From Sphingomonadaceae bacterium PASS1 (GTDB lineage Bacteria > Pseudomonadota > Alphaproteobacteria > Sphingomonadales > Sphingomonadaceae): DNA of 64,000 bases. The position numbers and the translations under genes were made by a program. Each line of letters opens with the position of its first letter. Positions within the stretch are counted from its first letter, which is position 1. Where the stretch lies: assembly GCA_002255985.1 (NCBI GenBank), contig NKIR01000007.1:1-64000 (forward strand), written 5' to 3'. The notes beneath the pieces are model-generated. The model made no database searches. It saw only the letters and a list, made by a program, of their open reading frames with translations, and was not told where the DNA came from. Shown here piece after piece: positions 1 through 8,167 of the stretch.

Positions 1-46
1 GAAGCACGCCTATAATCTGTTCTTCTGTAAACCGTGATCGCTTCAT
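1..46 (-). CDS. IS3-family transposase OrfA, N-terminal fragment (runs off window)
   Basis: Reading leftward from the ATG at 46 gives MKRSRFTEEQIIGVL, the very typical opening of IS3-family (IS407/IS51-like) OrfA helix-turn-helix proteins that bind the element ends. Upstream on the minus strand is a purine-rich AGAAGGACGGAACG ribosome-binding stretch. Only 15 codons lie in the window, so completeness of the transposase and presence of OrfB cannot be judged. The family call rests on the N-terminal motif alone. Confidence 0.65.
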   Translation of the reverse strand, partial: MKRSRFTEEQIIGVL

Positions 47-107
47 CGTTCCGTCCTTCTCTCAAGGGCCGGACTCTAATTATAAATGGAGGGAATTTAA
101 GGGGTCA
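1..107 (-). mobile_element. Left end of an IS3-family insertion sequence, cut by window edge
   Basis: On the minus strand the element begins at about 107 with TGACCCCTTAAATTCC, the TG-initiated terminus usual for IS3-family inverted repeats, followed by a short leader and then the first codons of a transposase OrfA at 46. Only one end is visible, so neither the second terminal repeat nor a target-site duplication can be tested. The boundary at 107 is inferred from the TGACCCC start and could be off by a few bases. Confidence 0.6.
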
Positions 108-471
108 CGTCATGTGGTCAAAATGTCACTCCGACATACGGCGACAGCGGTTTGCCCAAAAATTGCCGTGCGATCATTAAGGCAAATATTGACGGTTGGC
201 GGTCTGGCGCCAACACAGCCGAAGGCGCCTTAGCTTCGATAGATCGAAACTGTGGCGAAAACGGTTATTCTTGGGGGCTCTAGAGTTGGTTTTTATATTT
301 GTTAAAAATCCACATAAGGCTGTGCCAAAGAAAGCCGAACAGCCAAGGGGTTCATTGCGCTCCCAATGTTAAAAGTGTCTCACTGGTTCTGTCTGGTGCA
401 GTTTGTTTGGCGGTATAGAGCCTGATGATTGCTATGAGTGTTGTCAGACTAAGGGATGTAATTAATTCGAG
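108..471. other. Intergenic stretch without recognisable genes
   Basis: Between the IS end and the stop codon of the protease-like gene there are about 360 bases with no open frame longer than about 20 codons that has a convincing start, and no recognisable RNA gene or repeat. Composition is mixed, with an A/T-rich patch around 290–320. It is probably residual accessory-region DNA. Nothing further can be supported. Confidence 0.5.
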
Positions 472-2175
472 CTAGGGTGCTTCATCGATCGATACTGCAA
501 AGTTTAGATTTCCTGTTTCGCCTGCACGCCATGTGGTGATTCCGATAAGCCGACCCTGTGCATCGAAGAGAGCGCCACCAGAAGAGCCCGGGGCGATGGG
601 GGCAGTGACCTGAATAGAACGCACACGACCGTCTAGGCGAAGTGCTGAGACTATTCCCTCAGAAAGAGTATTTTCTAAACCGTTCGGAGATCCAATTGCG
701 TAAACCTTTTCTCCGACTTTTAGTGTTTCGTAACTACGAAATTCCGCAATCGGATTTACGCGCTCTTTGGTTTTATAAATGCACAGATCGGCCTCTTTTT
801 TAGACTTAAAATCAGTCATGTTATTGATTTTATTGTCTTTTACGATTCCATAATATTGCATTCCGTCGGTTACATGGCAGTTCGTTATAACCATATTGCT
901 ATCAATCGCTACCGCAGAACCTTGGCTACTATCATCTGATTCTTCTTTGATTGCTGCAATTTTAAACACACTCTGAGAGTGCCTTTGATAGATCTCAACT
1001 GGGGACAGTTCACGCATTGCGATGATTGGTCTAGAGGGCGACCTCGGAGCAGTTGTTGGCGCTGCCCCAGATGTTGGGTTGTAGACAATGTCAAACTTGG
1101 AGAAGAGTAAATTTCTTGCTTCTACCAACCCCGCGTCGGCGGCAGTCTTATATAACTCAATAGCAGTTGACGTGCTTTGTTGAACACCAAGGCCTTCTGC
1201 AAAGAGATTTCCGAGGTTCAATGCCGCCTTTGTTGAACCTAATGATATAGCCTTTTGAAAGTGATCAGCCGCCGCGGCGTAATCGGGCCGAGAGGAGTTT
1301 CTCGGTGGAAACGCGGCATATTGTCCGAGAGAGTTTTCTGCGTCTGGATCGCCTTGATCAGCGGACCGCTGAAGCCACTCTAAGGCCTCTGTAGGAGGAG
1401 CTTTCGCGATCTCCATCAATAGCAGTCCATAAAAACGTTGGGCATTGGCATTCCCTGAACGAGCCGCGAGGAAAAACCACCCGCCTGCTTCTTGTAGATC
1501 GTCAGGCTTTCCCTTTGTCAAAAGTAACAAAGCTAGTTCGAGTTGAGCTTGCTCATTCCCGCGCCGAGCATGCCAATTGAGGGCTGTTCGGGCTTTTCCT
1601 AGATCGCCCGAGTTCAGAAATTGAAATGCCGTTGCAAGGCTGGAAGGAGCGATTTGCTCTTTTGGTGGCGAGAACAAAACTGTGCGTGATGCAAGTATTA
1701 CCTCAGGGAAAAGCTGAAGAACCTCCAGAGCGGCTGCACTACCTTGATCACCAAGATCTCGCGCTTTGATGAAAAATGGAACGGCTTCAGTCCGTTTAAC
1801 TACCTGAGTTCCCTCGAAACCAGTCATTAACTGATAGCCCATCTGCCAATTAGCAATTTTTGCCCAAGTCGGATCTGCGCTATCTGCTGCAATCGCGAGA
1901 TAATGTAATGCTGCGTCAATATTCTTGGGGGTTCCCATTCCGTTTAAGTAATATTTGTAAAGTTTGTATGCTGCTGAGGCCGCGAGTTCCGGACTGCTGC
2001 CTTCCACTACCTTCATATAAAGCTTTGCAGCCTTGGCGTAGTCCCCACTCTCGTCGGCTTTGTTGGCTGAAAGATAAGCGCTGTTATTCAAAAAACCTGC
2101 TTGTGCCGGTTGGGCTAATCCAAGCATTAGAGCCGAAATTAGGGCTATGGGTTGGGGCCTAACATATTTCGACAC
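472..2175 (-). CDS. Exported Sel1-repeat protein with C-terminal trypsin-like serine protease domain
   Basis: The GTG start at 2175 has a good GGGAG ribosome-binding site 7 bases upstream. The 567-residue product opens with a signal peptide (cleavage likely after AQPAQA, residue 26). Residues about 30–350 carry several Sel1/TPR-like alpha-helical repeats (for example AALHYLAIAADS, EALEWLQRSADQGDPDAENSLG, AIELYKTAADAGLVEARN). Residues about 400–567 form an S1-type (trypsin/HtrA-like) protease domain with His434 in TNCHV, Asp463 in EADLCI and Ser532 in PGSSGGALF, so the catalytic triad is complete. No PDZ domain is visible. A periplasmic protease whose repeats recruit partners or substrates is a reasonable inference; substrate unknown. 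It sits between an IS end and a tRNA-derived attachment scar, so it is probably accessory. Confidence 0.8.
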   Translation of the reverse strand: MSKYVRPQPIALISALMLGLAQPAQAGFLNNSAYLSANKADESGDYAKAAKLYMKVVEGSSPELAASAAYKLYKYYLNGMGTPKNIDAALHYLAIAADSADPTWAKIANWQMGYQLMTGFEGTQVVKRTEAVPFFIKARDLGDQGSAAALEVLQLFPEVILASRTVLFSPPKEQIAPSSLATAFQFLNSGDLGKARTALNWHARRGNEQAQLELALLLLTKGKPDDLQEAGGWFFLAARSGNANAQRFYGLLLMEIAKAPPTEALEWLQRSADQGDPDAENSLGQYAAFPPRNSSRPDYAAAADHFQKAISLGSTKAALNLGNLFAEGLGVQQSTSTAIELYKTAADAGLVEARNLLFSKFDIVYNPTSGAAPTTAPRSPSRPIIAMRELSPVEIYQRHSQSVFKIAAIKEESDDSSQGSAVAIDSNMVITNCHVTDGMQYYGIVKDNKINNMTDFKSKKEADLCIYKTKERVNPIAEFRSYETLKVGEKVYAIGSPNGLENTLSEGIVSALRLDGRVRSIQVTAPIAPGSSGGALFDAQGRLIGITTWRAGETGNLNFAVSIDEAP

Positions 2176-2241
2176 ATTGATGCTCCCGACTAATTTGACC
2201 CATCAGTGGGGACATACGTGATCTTGGAGCAATATGTTAGG
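2158..2241. repeat. 10-bp inverted repeat around the protease gene start
   Basis: CCTAACATAT at 2158–2167 is the exact reverse complement of ATATGTTAGG at 2232–2241, separated by 64 bases. It spans the first codons and the upstream region of the Sel1-protease gene. It could be an operator pair or a recombination trace, but a 10-bp pair can also be chance. Reported at low confidence. Confidence 0.25.
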
Positions 2242-2418
2242 CGCGAGTCAATGGTAGCAAGCGCAAGCTGCCACGAGCAATGAGTGCCACAACCAAGCAA
2301 CTGGCGCATTATTTACGCCTTCTATAGCAGCGCTTTTTTGCTACAATTTGAGATCATAACTTATTAAATAAACGCTGCCATCAATGCCAATTGTTCTCAT
2401 GATAGACATGTGAAGAAG

Positions 2419-2844
2419 TCAATTATAAATGGCAGGCTGCCATATTGATTGATCACAGTTAGGTTCGTATTTTTTGGAGGCGTCTGTATTTCGACTATAT
2501 TTATCTATAAGTCGGTTAATTTTTTTTAATCCAGTACAAACTTTGGCTGAGCTTTTGAAGGGTTGCGGATCTGGAGTTATATAGACCTTGCTGCATTTTA
2601 ATCTTTGAGCAGCCGAAGCTAGAGCCTCTGCTTTGGTGTATATTGTCTGATTTTGTGTTGCCAAAACTGATGCCCGGGCTGCGGAGTCTTCTTGTGCCAT
2701 ATCTGCTTCGTTTTGAGCAAGATTCCGATCCAGAGCATCCCAATCTGAGGCAATCTTATTGCATGCGTCCTGTCCCAAAGCAGGTGTTGGCGAGAGGGCG
2801 GTTACAGCTATCGCCAGAGCTATAAATGAAAAGAAAGCGCGCAT
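2419..2844 (-). CDS. Small predicted exported protein of unknown function
   Basis: The start is placed at the ATG at 2844, giving 141 residues that open with MRAFFSFIALAIAVTALSPT, a clear signal peptide ending near ALGQ (residue 25); GGAG lies about 10 bases upstream. The open frame extends further upstream to 2940 but that part is not signal-like. The mature protein is mostly helical and polar, with four cysteines (DACNK, LKCSK, KVCTG, NCDQ) that could form two disulfides in the periplasm. I do not recognise a family. It is followed on the same strand by the Sel1-protease gene, which is also exported, about 240 bases downstream. Confidence 0.6.
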   Translation of the reverse strand: MRAFFSFIALAIAVTALSPTPALGQDACNKIASDWDALDRNLAQNEADMAQEDSAARASVLATQNQTIYTKAEALASAAQRLKCSKVYITPDPQPFKSSAKVCTGLKKINRLIDKYSRNTDASKKYEPNCDQSIWQPAIYN

Positions 2845-2980
2845 ATCCCATATTCTCCGATAACTGCTCAATTTTCGTAACTGATCCAGTACGTGGATAC
2901 AAGCAGGCTTTGGCAAGCCCCTGTTGCTCAATGATCTCACTCGATCTACCTACTGCCAAGATCTTATGGAGTAAGAGAGT

Positions 2981-3142
2981 ATGGAATACATTGTCTGGAT
3001 ATGCATTGTTGTATTCGTCGGGTTGTGGCCGCTGCTGGCAATTTACTTGAAGCTCAAGGATATAAAAAATAGCGTAGATGAAACCAACAGGCTGCTGATT
3101 GTTCTGCTTACAGAAATCCAGCGCGTCATCGATAGGCGGTAG
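2981..3142 (+). CDS. Short single-pass membrane protein (53 residues)
   Basis: An ATG at 2981 preceded by ATGGAGTAAGAGAGT (GGAG about 9 bases upstream) opens a 53-codon frame ending in TAG at 3140–3142. The product begins MEYIVWICIVVFVGLWPLL, one strong transmembrane segment, followed by a charged amphipathic tail (LKLKDIKNSVDETNRLLIVL, then TEIQRVIDRR) with coiled-coil character. It lies divergently from the small exported protein gene, 136 bases away. The combination of a good ribosome-binding site and a membrane-then-helix design supports a real gene, but no family is recognised. Confidence 0.5.
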   Translation: MEYIVWICIVVFVGLWPLLAIYLKLKDIKNSVDETNRLLIVLLTEIQRVIDRR

Positions 3143-3364
3143 CGGCCGGAGCTTCACCGTCCAAATTCCAAACAAAGCAGCGCAAAGCGGGAAATGATGT
3201 TGCCAACAGGATAGGTACGAATTGGAGTTTGCATTCAAGCCAGTGCCCTTTCGGTGTTTGCGAACGTATAAATGGCCAACCGATGGTGGAACAAATGGTG
3301 GAATGAATTGAATATTGAAATTCTATTTGTATAAAATGTAATAAATACAGTGTTATAAATTAAT

Positions 3365-3389
3365 AGTTCGAATCCCTATCTCTCCGCCA
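3365..3389 (+). other. tRNA-Ser 3'-end fragment, probable attachment site of an integrated element
   Basis: Bases 3365–3389 read AGTTCGAATCCCTATC then TCTCCGCCA: a T-loop (TTCGAAT), the 3' side of the T-stem, the 3' acceptor strand TCTCTCC, discriminator G and encoded CCA. A 5' acceptor GGAGAGA, as in tRNA-Ser, would be needed to pair with it, but the 100 bases upstream contain no tRNA body and are AT-rich. A tRNA tail without its gene is the usual product of integration by a tyrosine recombinase into a tRNA 3' end. The intact tRNA-Ser and an integrase gene would be expected to the left of this window. Confidence 0.75.
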
Positions 3390-3408
3390 ATTTATTTGGC
3401 GCTTTTTT
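3385..3408 (+). terminator. Rho-independent terminator of the former tRNA-Ser gene
   Basis: CGCCAA at 3385–3390 pairs with TTGGCG at 3396–3401 around a 5-base loop and is followed by CTTTTTTC. The stem uses the tRNA CCA end, as is common for tRNA terminators, which supports the reading of the preceding 25 bases as a genuine tRNA tail. Confidence 0.7.
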
Positions 3409-3433
3409 CAGCGGTTGTGACCTAGTCACTGCA

Positions 3434-3823
3434 TCATAAAGTCAGCAAATAGGCGATGACCTGTTCACGCACTTTGCGGTCTTGAATGCCGTTAAAGGGC
3501 ATCTTGGTGCCTGGTACCGTCTTCTTCGGGTCAGTTAACCATCGGTCTAATGTTTTGGTGTTCCACGTCAGCCCAGACGCCTTGACTGCGGGGCTGTAGG
3601 TATATCCTTCAAGCGAGCCAGCGCGGCGGCCGCCGACGCCCGCTAGGCTTGGACCAAAGACTGTCTTTCCAGCCTGGGTCGAATGACAGCCAGCGCACAC
3701 CGCAAATGTGGGTGGGCGTGCCTGCTGTGCCGTCGCCGGACTAAGTAGCGGTGTTGCCGCGAAGAATATGGGAAACGCGGCAAGAGCCACCGATAGCGGG
3801 AAATAGCGCACGCTTAGCCTCAC
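3434..3823 (-). CDS. Class I c-type cytochrome, exported
   Basis: A 129-residue protein with an N-terminal signal/anchor segment (residues 1–33, ending LLSPATAQQ) and one haem-c site, Cys43-Ala-Gly-Cys46-His47. The sixth ligand is probably Met108 in GTKMPFNG, the pattern of cytochrome c2/c-550-like electron carriers. It would act in the periplasm as a small soluble electron donor or acceptor. The start is a GTG at 3823; a second GTG at 3811 is possible. It lies downstream of katG on the same strand with a hairpin terminator between, so it may be a read-through cistron or independently expressed. A link to peroxide reduction is only suggested by position. Confidence 0.85.
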   Translation of the reverse strand: MRLSVRYFPLSVALAAFPIFFAATPLLSPATAQQARPPTFAVCAGCHSTQAGKTVFGPSLAGVGGRRAGSLEGYTYSPAVKASGLTWNTKTLDRWLTDPKKTVPGTKMPFNGIQDRKVREQVIAYLLTL

Positions 3824-3846
3824 CAGTTAAGTTGATAGATAGAATA

Positions 3847-3878
3847 AAGGCGACGGCAGGATGACCCGCCGTCGCCTT
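3847..3878 (-). terminator. Hairpin terminator downstream of katG
   Basis: An 11-bp perfect stem (AAGGCGACGGC with GCCGTCGCCTT, 10-base loop) lies just after the katG stop codon and is followed on the minus strand by TTTATTCT. The U-tract is short, so termination may be partial and allow read-through into the cytochrome gene. Confidence 0.6.
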
Positions 3879-3887
3879 CAATATGGT

Positions 3888-6101
3888 TTATTGGAAGCGA
3901 TCTGCGTCCATGACCTTGGTCCATGCCGCGATGAAATCGGCCACGAACTTTTCTTTCGCATCGTCCGAAGCATATACTTCGGCGACGGCACGCAGCTCGG
4001 CATTCGACCCGAAAACGAGGTCGACCGGTGTTGCGGTCCACTTGGCCGCACCGGTTGCCCGGTCCTTGCCTTCATATAAACCAGCATCGGTCGCCGACTT
4101 CGCCCAGACTGTGTCCATGGACAGCAGATTGGTGAAGAAGTCGTTGGTCAGCGTACCTGGTTTGCTCGTGAAAACACCGGCAGTCGAACCGCCTGCATTT
4201 GCGCCCAGAACGCGCATACCGCCGACCAATACGGTCGTTTCTGTTACGGTCAGGCCAAGCAAGTCCGCCTTGTCGATCAGCGCTTCGGTTGGACCGAAAT
4301 AGGCGTCTGATGCAAAGTAGTTACGGAAGCCGTCGGCTTTTGGTTGAAGCTGATTGAAGGAGTCCGCATCGGTTTGGTCCTGTCCTGCGTCGACCCGTCC
4401 GGCCTTGAACGGAACGGTGACATCCTGCCCAGCAGCCTTCGCAGCTTGTTCGATGGCCGCATTGCCGCCAAGCACGATTAAGTCAGCGATGCTGACCTGC
4501 CGGCCGCCCTTTGCACCCTTGTTGAACGCAGCGCGGACCGTTTCAAGCTTAGCCACAACCTTGCTGACTTCGGCAGGGTCATTGACTGCCCAACCCTTCT
4601 GCGGCGCAAGACGCAGGCGGCCGCCGTTGGCTCCGCCACGCATATCGGTTGAGCGGAAGGTTGATGCCGATGCCCATGCTGTCCGAACCAATTCAGCGGT
4701 CGTTAGCCCTGATGCAAGAACACTGGCCTTCAATTGGCCGATGTCCTGCGCACTGATGGGCGCATAACTTGCCTTCGGTAGAGGGTCCTGCCACTTCAAG
4801 GTCACTTTTGGCGCGTCCTTACCAAGGTAACGGGCTTGTGGGCCCATGTCGCGGTGGGTGAGCTTAAACCATGCGTGTGCAAACGCATCGGCAAATTCTT
4901 GCGGGTTCTTCTGCCAGCTCTGCGTAATTTTCCGGAATCCGGGGTCTTCACGCAACGCAATGTCGGTGGTGAACATTATTGGCGCATGACGGACGTCTGG
5001 ACGATGTGCGTCTGGAACCATGTTCGCTCCGGATGGATCACTTGGAATCCACTGTACCGCGCCAGCAGGGCTTTTGGTCTTTACCCATTCAAAGCCATAA
5101 AGATTATCCAGATACTGCGTGGTGAACGCGATTGGGTTGGACGTCCACGCACCTTCAAGGCCGCTTGAGATTGTATCTTCCGAATGGCCCTTGCCGCATT
5201 TGTTGGTCCAGCCTAAGCCTTGCTTTTCAATCGGCGACACGCCGGGGTCACCGGCAACGCACTCTTCTGGCTTCTTTGCGCCATGTGCTTTTCCAAAGGT
5301 GTGGCCACCGGCGATCAGCGCAGCGCTTTCGGCGTCGTTCATCGCCATCGCACCAAATGCACGGCGGATGTCGGTTGCCGCGGCGAGGGGGTCAGGAACG
5401 CCGTTTGGACCTTCTGGATTGACGTAGATCAGACCCATCTGCGTTGCCGCCAATGGACCCTTCAAATTGCCCTTTGCGTCGCGGCGTTGGTCCGTTAGCA
5501 ATTTGGTTTCGGGCCCCCAAAATACCAGATCTGGCTGCCAGGTATCGATGCGACCACCAGCAAAGCCAAGGGTTTTGAAGCCCATGTCTTCCATGGCAAC
5601 ATTGCCGGCGAGAACCATCAGGTCGCCCCACGATAGTTTACGGCCATATCTCTGCTTGATTGGCCACACCAAGCGGCGGGCCTTGTCGAGGTTTACGTTA
5701 TCTGGCCAAGAATTAAGCGGTTCAAAGCGCATTTCGCCGCCGTCAGATCCACCGCGACCATCCCCGGTGCGATAGGTGCCGGCGCTGTGCCATGCCATGC
5801 GGATGAAGAACGGACCATAATGGCCGTAGTCAGATGGCCACCAAGGCTGCGATGTTTTGAGGACGTTGCGAATGTCTGCCTTGACCGCATCAAGGTCGAG
5901 TGTGGCAAATTCGGCGGCGTAGTTAAAGTCGTCACCATAGGGGTTTGCGCGCGCTTCATTTTGGCGCAGTGCGGTCAAGTCGACCTTCTTTGGCCACCAT
6001 TCGGCCTTTGGTTCGGCGGTTTCGGCGTGTGCAGCAGATGCTAGGGCCACTGGTGATGTAGCGGCAAGCAACGCGACGAGGGCGATGTTGCGTATTTTCA
6101 T
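3888..6101 (-). CDS. katG: Catalase-peroxidase with N-terminal export signal
   Basis: A 737-residue bifunctional haem catalase-peroxidase that removes hydrogen peroxide. I place the start at the ATG at 6101, with GGGAG about 9 bases upstream; an earlier in-frame start at 6131 would add ten charged residues. The two-domain class I peroxidase layout is full length. Distal-site Arg101, Trp104 and His105 ([11 protein letters not shown]), the Trp104-Tyr226-Met252 cross-link residues ([14 protein letters not shown]) and proximal His267 ([10 protein letters not shown]) are all present. Unlike ordinary cytoplasmic KatG it starts [20 protein letters not shown] and then [10 protein letters not shown], a standard Sec signal peptide, so the enzyme is predicted to be periplasmic. 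No oxyR-like regulator is adjacent. Confidence 0.95.
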   Translation of the reverse strand: MKIRNIALVALLAATSPVALASAAHAETAEPKAEWWPKKVDLTALRQNEARANPYGDDFNYAAEFATLDLDAVKADIRNVLKTSQPWWPSDYGHYGPFFIRMAWHSAGTYRTGDGRGGSDGGEMRFEPLNSWPDNVNLDKARRLVWPIKQRYGRKLSWGDLMVLAGNVAMEDMGFKTLGFAGGRIDTWQPDLVFWGPETKLLTDQRRDAKGNLKGPLAATQMGLIYVNPEGPNGVPDPLAAATDIRRAFGAMAMNDAESAALIAGGHTFGKAHGAKKPEECVAGDPGVSPIEKQGLGWTNKCGKGHSEDTISSGLEGAWTSNPIAFTTQYLDNLYGFEWVKTKSPAGAVQWIPSDPSGANMVPDAHRPDVRHAPIMFTTDIALREDPGFRKITQSWQKNPQEFADAFAHAWFKLTHRDMGPQARYLGKDAPKVTLKWQDPLPKASYAPISAQDIGQLKASVLASGLTTAELVRTAWASASTFRSTDMRGGANGGRLRLAPQKGWAVNDPAEVSKVVAKLETVRAAFNKGAKGGRQVSIADLIVLGGNAAIEQAAKAAGQDVTVPFKAGRVDAGQDQTDADSFNQLQPKADGFRNYFASDAYFGPTEALIDKADLLGLTVTETTVLVGGMRVLGANAGGSTAGVFTSKPGTLTNDFFTNLLSMDTVWAKSATDAGLYEGKDRATGAAKWTATPVDLVFGSNAELRAVAEVYASDDAKEKFVADFIAAWTKVMDADRFQ

Positions 6102-6343
6102 GGATTTCTTCTCCCGTTTAACCGTGGACACCTCATGGGTGTAGGATGCATTTACTGGAGATGCGTCGTCAAACCCAACGAGATTGATTTGTTACAATAA
6201 TCGATTGCGTTGATAACATCGACCGCAGGCGGGATCGGAAGAAGGAGGTGCGACGATGGTTTCATTCGCGAGAACACAAAAGGGGTGGCTTTACTTTTCG
6301 TGCTTCGCTAGCAGCAGAACCGGACGTTTTTTGGGAATCATTG

Positions 6344-7066
6344 ATGCGTAAACTGATAGTTCTTCTTGCTTTGTCTTCTGCATTGACCGCCTGCGGCAGT
6401 TCGCAACTTGGCGGAACCGGAAGTGTTTCGGACATAAAGGTAGTCGAGAGCGACGTTTTACCAGAGCCTACGCGACTTGATCTTTTTGAACAGAACCGGC
6501 CGTATCTTATTGGGCCGTTTGATAAGTTAACCATCGACGTGTTCGGCATTGAAGAGCTGAGCAAACAAGAAGTCCAAACGGACGCGGGCGGACGCATATC
6601 GTTTCCTTTGGCAGGCATCATTGAAGCTGCCGGTAAAACACCCGGTGAGCTTGAAGAAGAAATCGAGGGCCGGCTTCGCGGTCAATATGTACGCGACCCG
6701 CAAGTTACCGTAAACCTCAAGGAAACTGTCAGTCAGGTGGTCACTATTGACGGCCAGGTACGTGAACCCGGATTATATCCGGTCATCGGGAAAATGACGC
6801 TAATGCGCGCAGTCGCGATTGCCAAAGGTACCGCGGAATTTGCGAAGTTGGATGACGTTGTCATTTTCCGTACCGTGAATGGCCAGAAGATGGCTGCATT
6901 GTACAATCTGAAGTCAATTCGCCGCGGAATTTACAATGACCCGGAGGTGTTTGCGAACGACGTGGTCGTGGTCGGTGACTCGCAGGCCCGGCGCATTTTC
7001 AAGGATGCGTTGCAGGTGGCACCAACCTTGCTAACGCCACTCGTTTATATTTTAACCACAAACTAA
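6344..7066 (+). CDS. Polysaccharide export lipoprotein (Wza/GumB-like, Poly_export and SLBB domains)
   Basis: The start is set at the ATG at 6344 because it begins a lipoprotein signal, MRKLIVLLALSSALTACGSS, with lipobox LTAC and predicted lipidated Cys17; the frame is open further upstream to 6248 without signal character. The 240-residue protein has a polysaccharide biosynthesis/export domain at about residues 50–130 (YLIGPFDKLTIDVFG ... YVRDPQVTVNL) and an SLBB-type beta-grasp at about 135–185 (TIDGQVREPGLYPV). Proteins of this type form the outer-membrane secretion channel for capsule or exopolysaccharide. The usual Wzc/Wzx/Wzy partners are not next to it. It lies upstream of the DSF-synthase-like gene on the same strand, 150 bases away. 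Confidence 0.88.
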   Translation: MRKLIVLLALSSALTACGSSQLGGTGSVSDIKVVESDVLPEPTRLDLFEQNRPYLIGPFDKLTIDVFGIEELSKQEVQTDAGGRISFPLAGIIEAAGKTPGELEEEIEGRLRGQYVRDPQVTVNLKETVSQVVTIDGQVREPGLYPVIGKMTLMRAVAIAKGTAEFAKLDDVVIFRTVNGQKMAALYNLKSIRRGIYNDPEVFANDVVVVGDSQARRIFKDALQVAPTLLTPLVYILTTN

Positions 7067-7216
7067 TTTGCGATATCGGACGCGTTTCGGAGCCCGTTGC
7101 TTCGATAATTAGTGTATTCCCTCCATTTCGGTAAGTTTATAGCTTGCAAAATGGAATATCGTGCTATGACGCCGTTATTGGCTGGGGTGGCCGAACACTG
7201 ATTTTTCGGGGGCTTT

Positions 7217-8167
7217 ATGTCATTCCACTCCCGCGCCCGCGGTGGCGCCGTTGAAATTAATGTGCACAGCTTCCCTGAGCGCAGCTTAGGCGTTCCAATA
7301 GTGGGGCGTAATTTTAATGAAATTGTTGTCCGTCATGACCAACAGGACAAGATATTCTGGTGTTTCATGAACCAGAGCGGGCGTCCCAGTTATACCTACA
7401 GTCTGGGTGCGGAAATCCAGCAAGTGCAGGATTGGGTTGCCGACAACTATGCGCTCCCTGCAAATGGAGGGCCCGACGATCTAAGTTATTTCGTGTGCGG
7501 TTCGAAAACGCCCGGCGTCTATAATCTCGGCGGTGATCTGCGCCATTTTGCCGAATGTATTCGCGCCGGGGACCTCGGGGCAATGCGAAAATATGCGGAA
7601 ACCTGTGTGCGCATGCAATATGTGAACAGCCAAGGATTTGGTGCGCCAATTATCACGATCGCGCTTGTTCAAGGGGACGCGTTGGGCGGCGGTTTTGAAC
7701 ATGCCCTAGCGTTTGATATTTTGGTTGCTGAACGCAGTGCACGCCTCGGCCTGCCGGAAATCATTTTTAACCTGTTCCCCGGCATGGGTGCCTACAGCTT
7801 TCTTGTTCGCCGTGTTGGCCGCAAAATGGCCGAGAATTTTATCCTTGAAGGTAAGATTCACACAGCTGAAGAGCTGCACGCGTTGGGCATCGTCGACATT
7901 TTGGTGGAAGACGGTGAAGGCGAAGCCGCTATTGTTGATTATTGCCGACGCAACCAGCAGCGCTTTGCTGCTGAACGCGCAGTCTATTTGGCGCGACGTG
8001 TATCGTCTCCGGTGGAGATTGATGAATTGCTAAAGATAACGAATATATGGGCTCAAACAGCCATGTCGCTTACCGATGCCGACGTTCGAAAGATGGAGCG
8101 ACTTGCCGATGCACAGGAGCGGCGAATGCAGCGTGGTCTTCGGACCGTTAGCTCGCATGAGCATTGA
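7217..8167 (+). CDS. rpfF: RpfF-like DSF synthase (crotonase fold)
   Basis: A 316-residue crotonase-superfamily protein. RpfF proteins make cis-2-unsaturated fatty-acid signals (DSF family) from acyl-ACP through thioesterase and dehydratase activities. The core GDALGGGFEHALAFDILVAE followed by RSARLGLPEIIFNLFPGMGA matches the RpfF signature closely: Glu161 and Glu181, 20 residues apart, sit where the Xanthomonas catalytic Glu141/Glu161 lie. Ordinary enoyl-CoA hydratases do not have the NLFPGMGAYSFL motif. The ATG at 7217 follows a GGGGGC stretch. The last 20 bases overlap the 3' end of the convergent rpfC-like gene, the same convergent rpfF/rpfC arrangement as in Xanthomonas. Signal production itself is inferred, and the exact product chain length cannot be predicted. 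Confidence 0.85.
   Translation: MSFHSRARGGAVEINVHSFPERSLGVPIVGRNFNEIVVRHDQQDKIFWCFMNQSGRPSYTYSLGAEIQQVQDWVADNYALPANGGPDDLSYFVCGSKTPGVYNLGGDLRHFAECIRAGDLGAMRKYAETCVRMQYVNSQGFGAPIITIALVQGDALGGGFEHALAFDILVAERSARLGLPEIIFNLFPGMGAYSFLVRRVGRKMAENFILEGKIHTAEELHALGIVDILVEDGEGEAAIVDYCRRNQQRFAAERAVYLARRVSSPVEIDELLKITNIWAQTAMSLTDADVRKMERLADAQERRMQRGLRTVSSHEH

Noticed and set aside
2756-3238. A 160-codon minus-strand open frame across the divergent region between the small exported protein and the 53-residue ORF
   Set aside because: It overlaps the better supported genes on both strands, has no ribosome-binding site or recognisable composition, and its translation looks like random antisense.
7116-7128. 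ATTCCCTCCATTT matches 13 bases of the IS3 terminus at 84–96 in reverse orientation, suggesting a solo IS end before rpfF
   Set aside because: With about 64 kb compared on both strands, several dozen chance 13-base matches are expected; the similarity does not extend to the TGACCCC tip, and no transposase sequence is adjacent.
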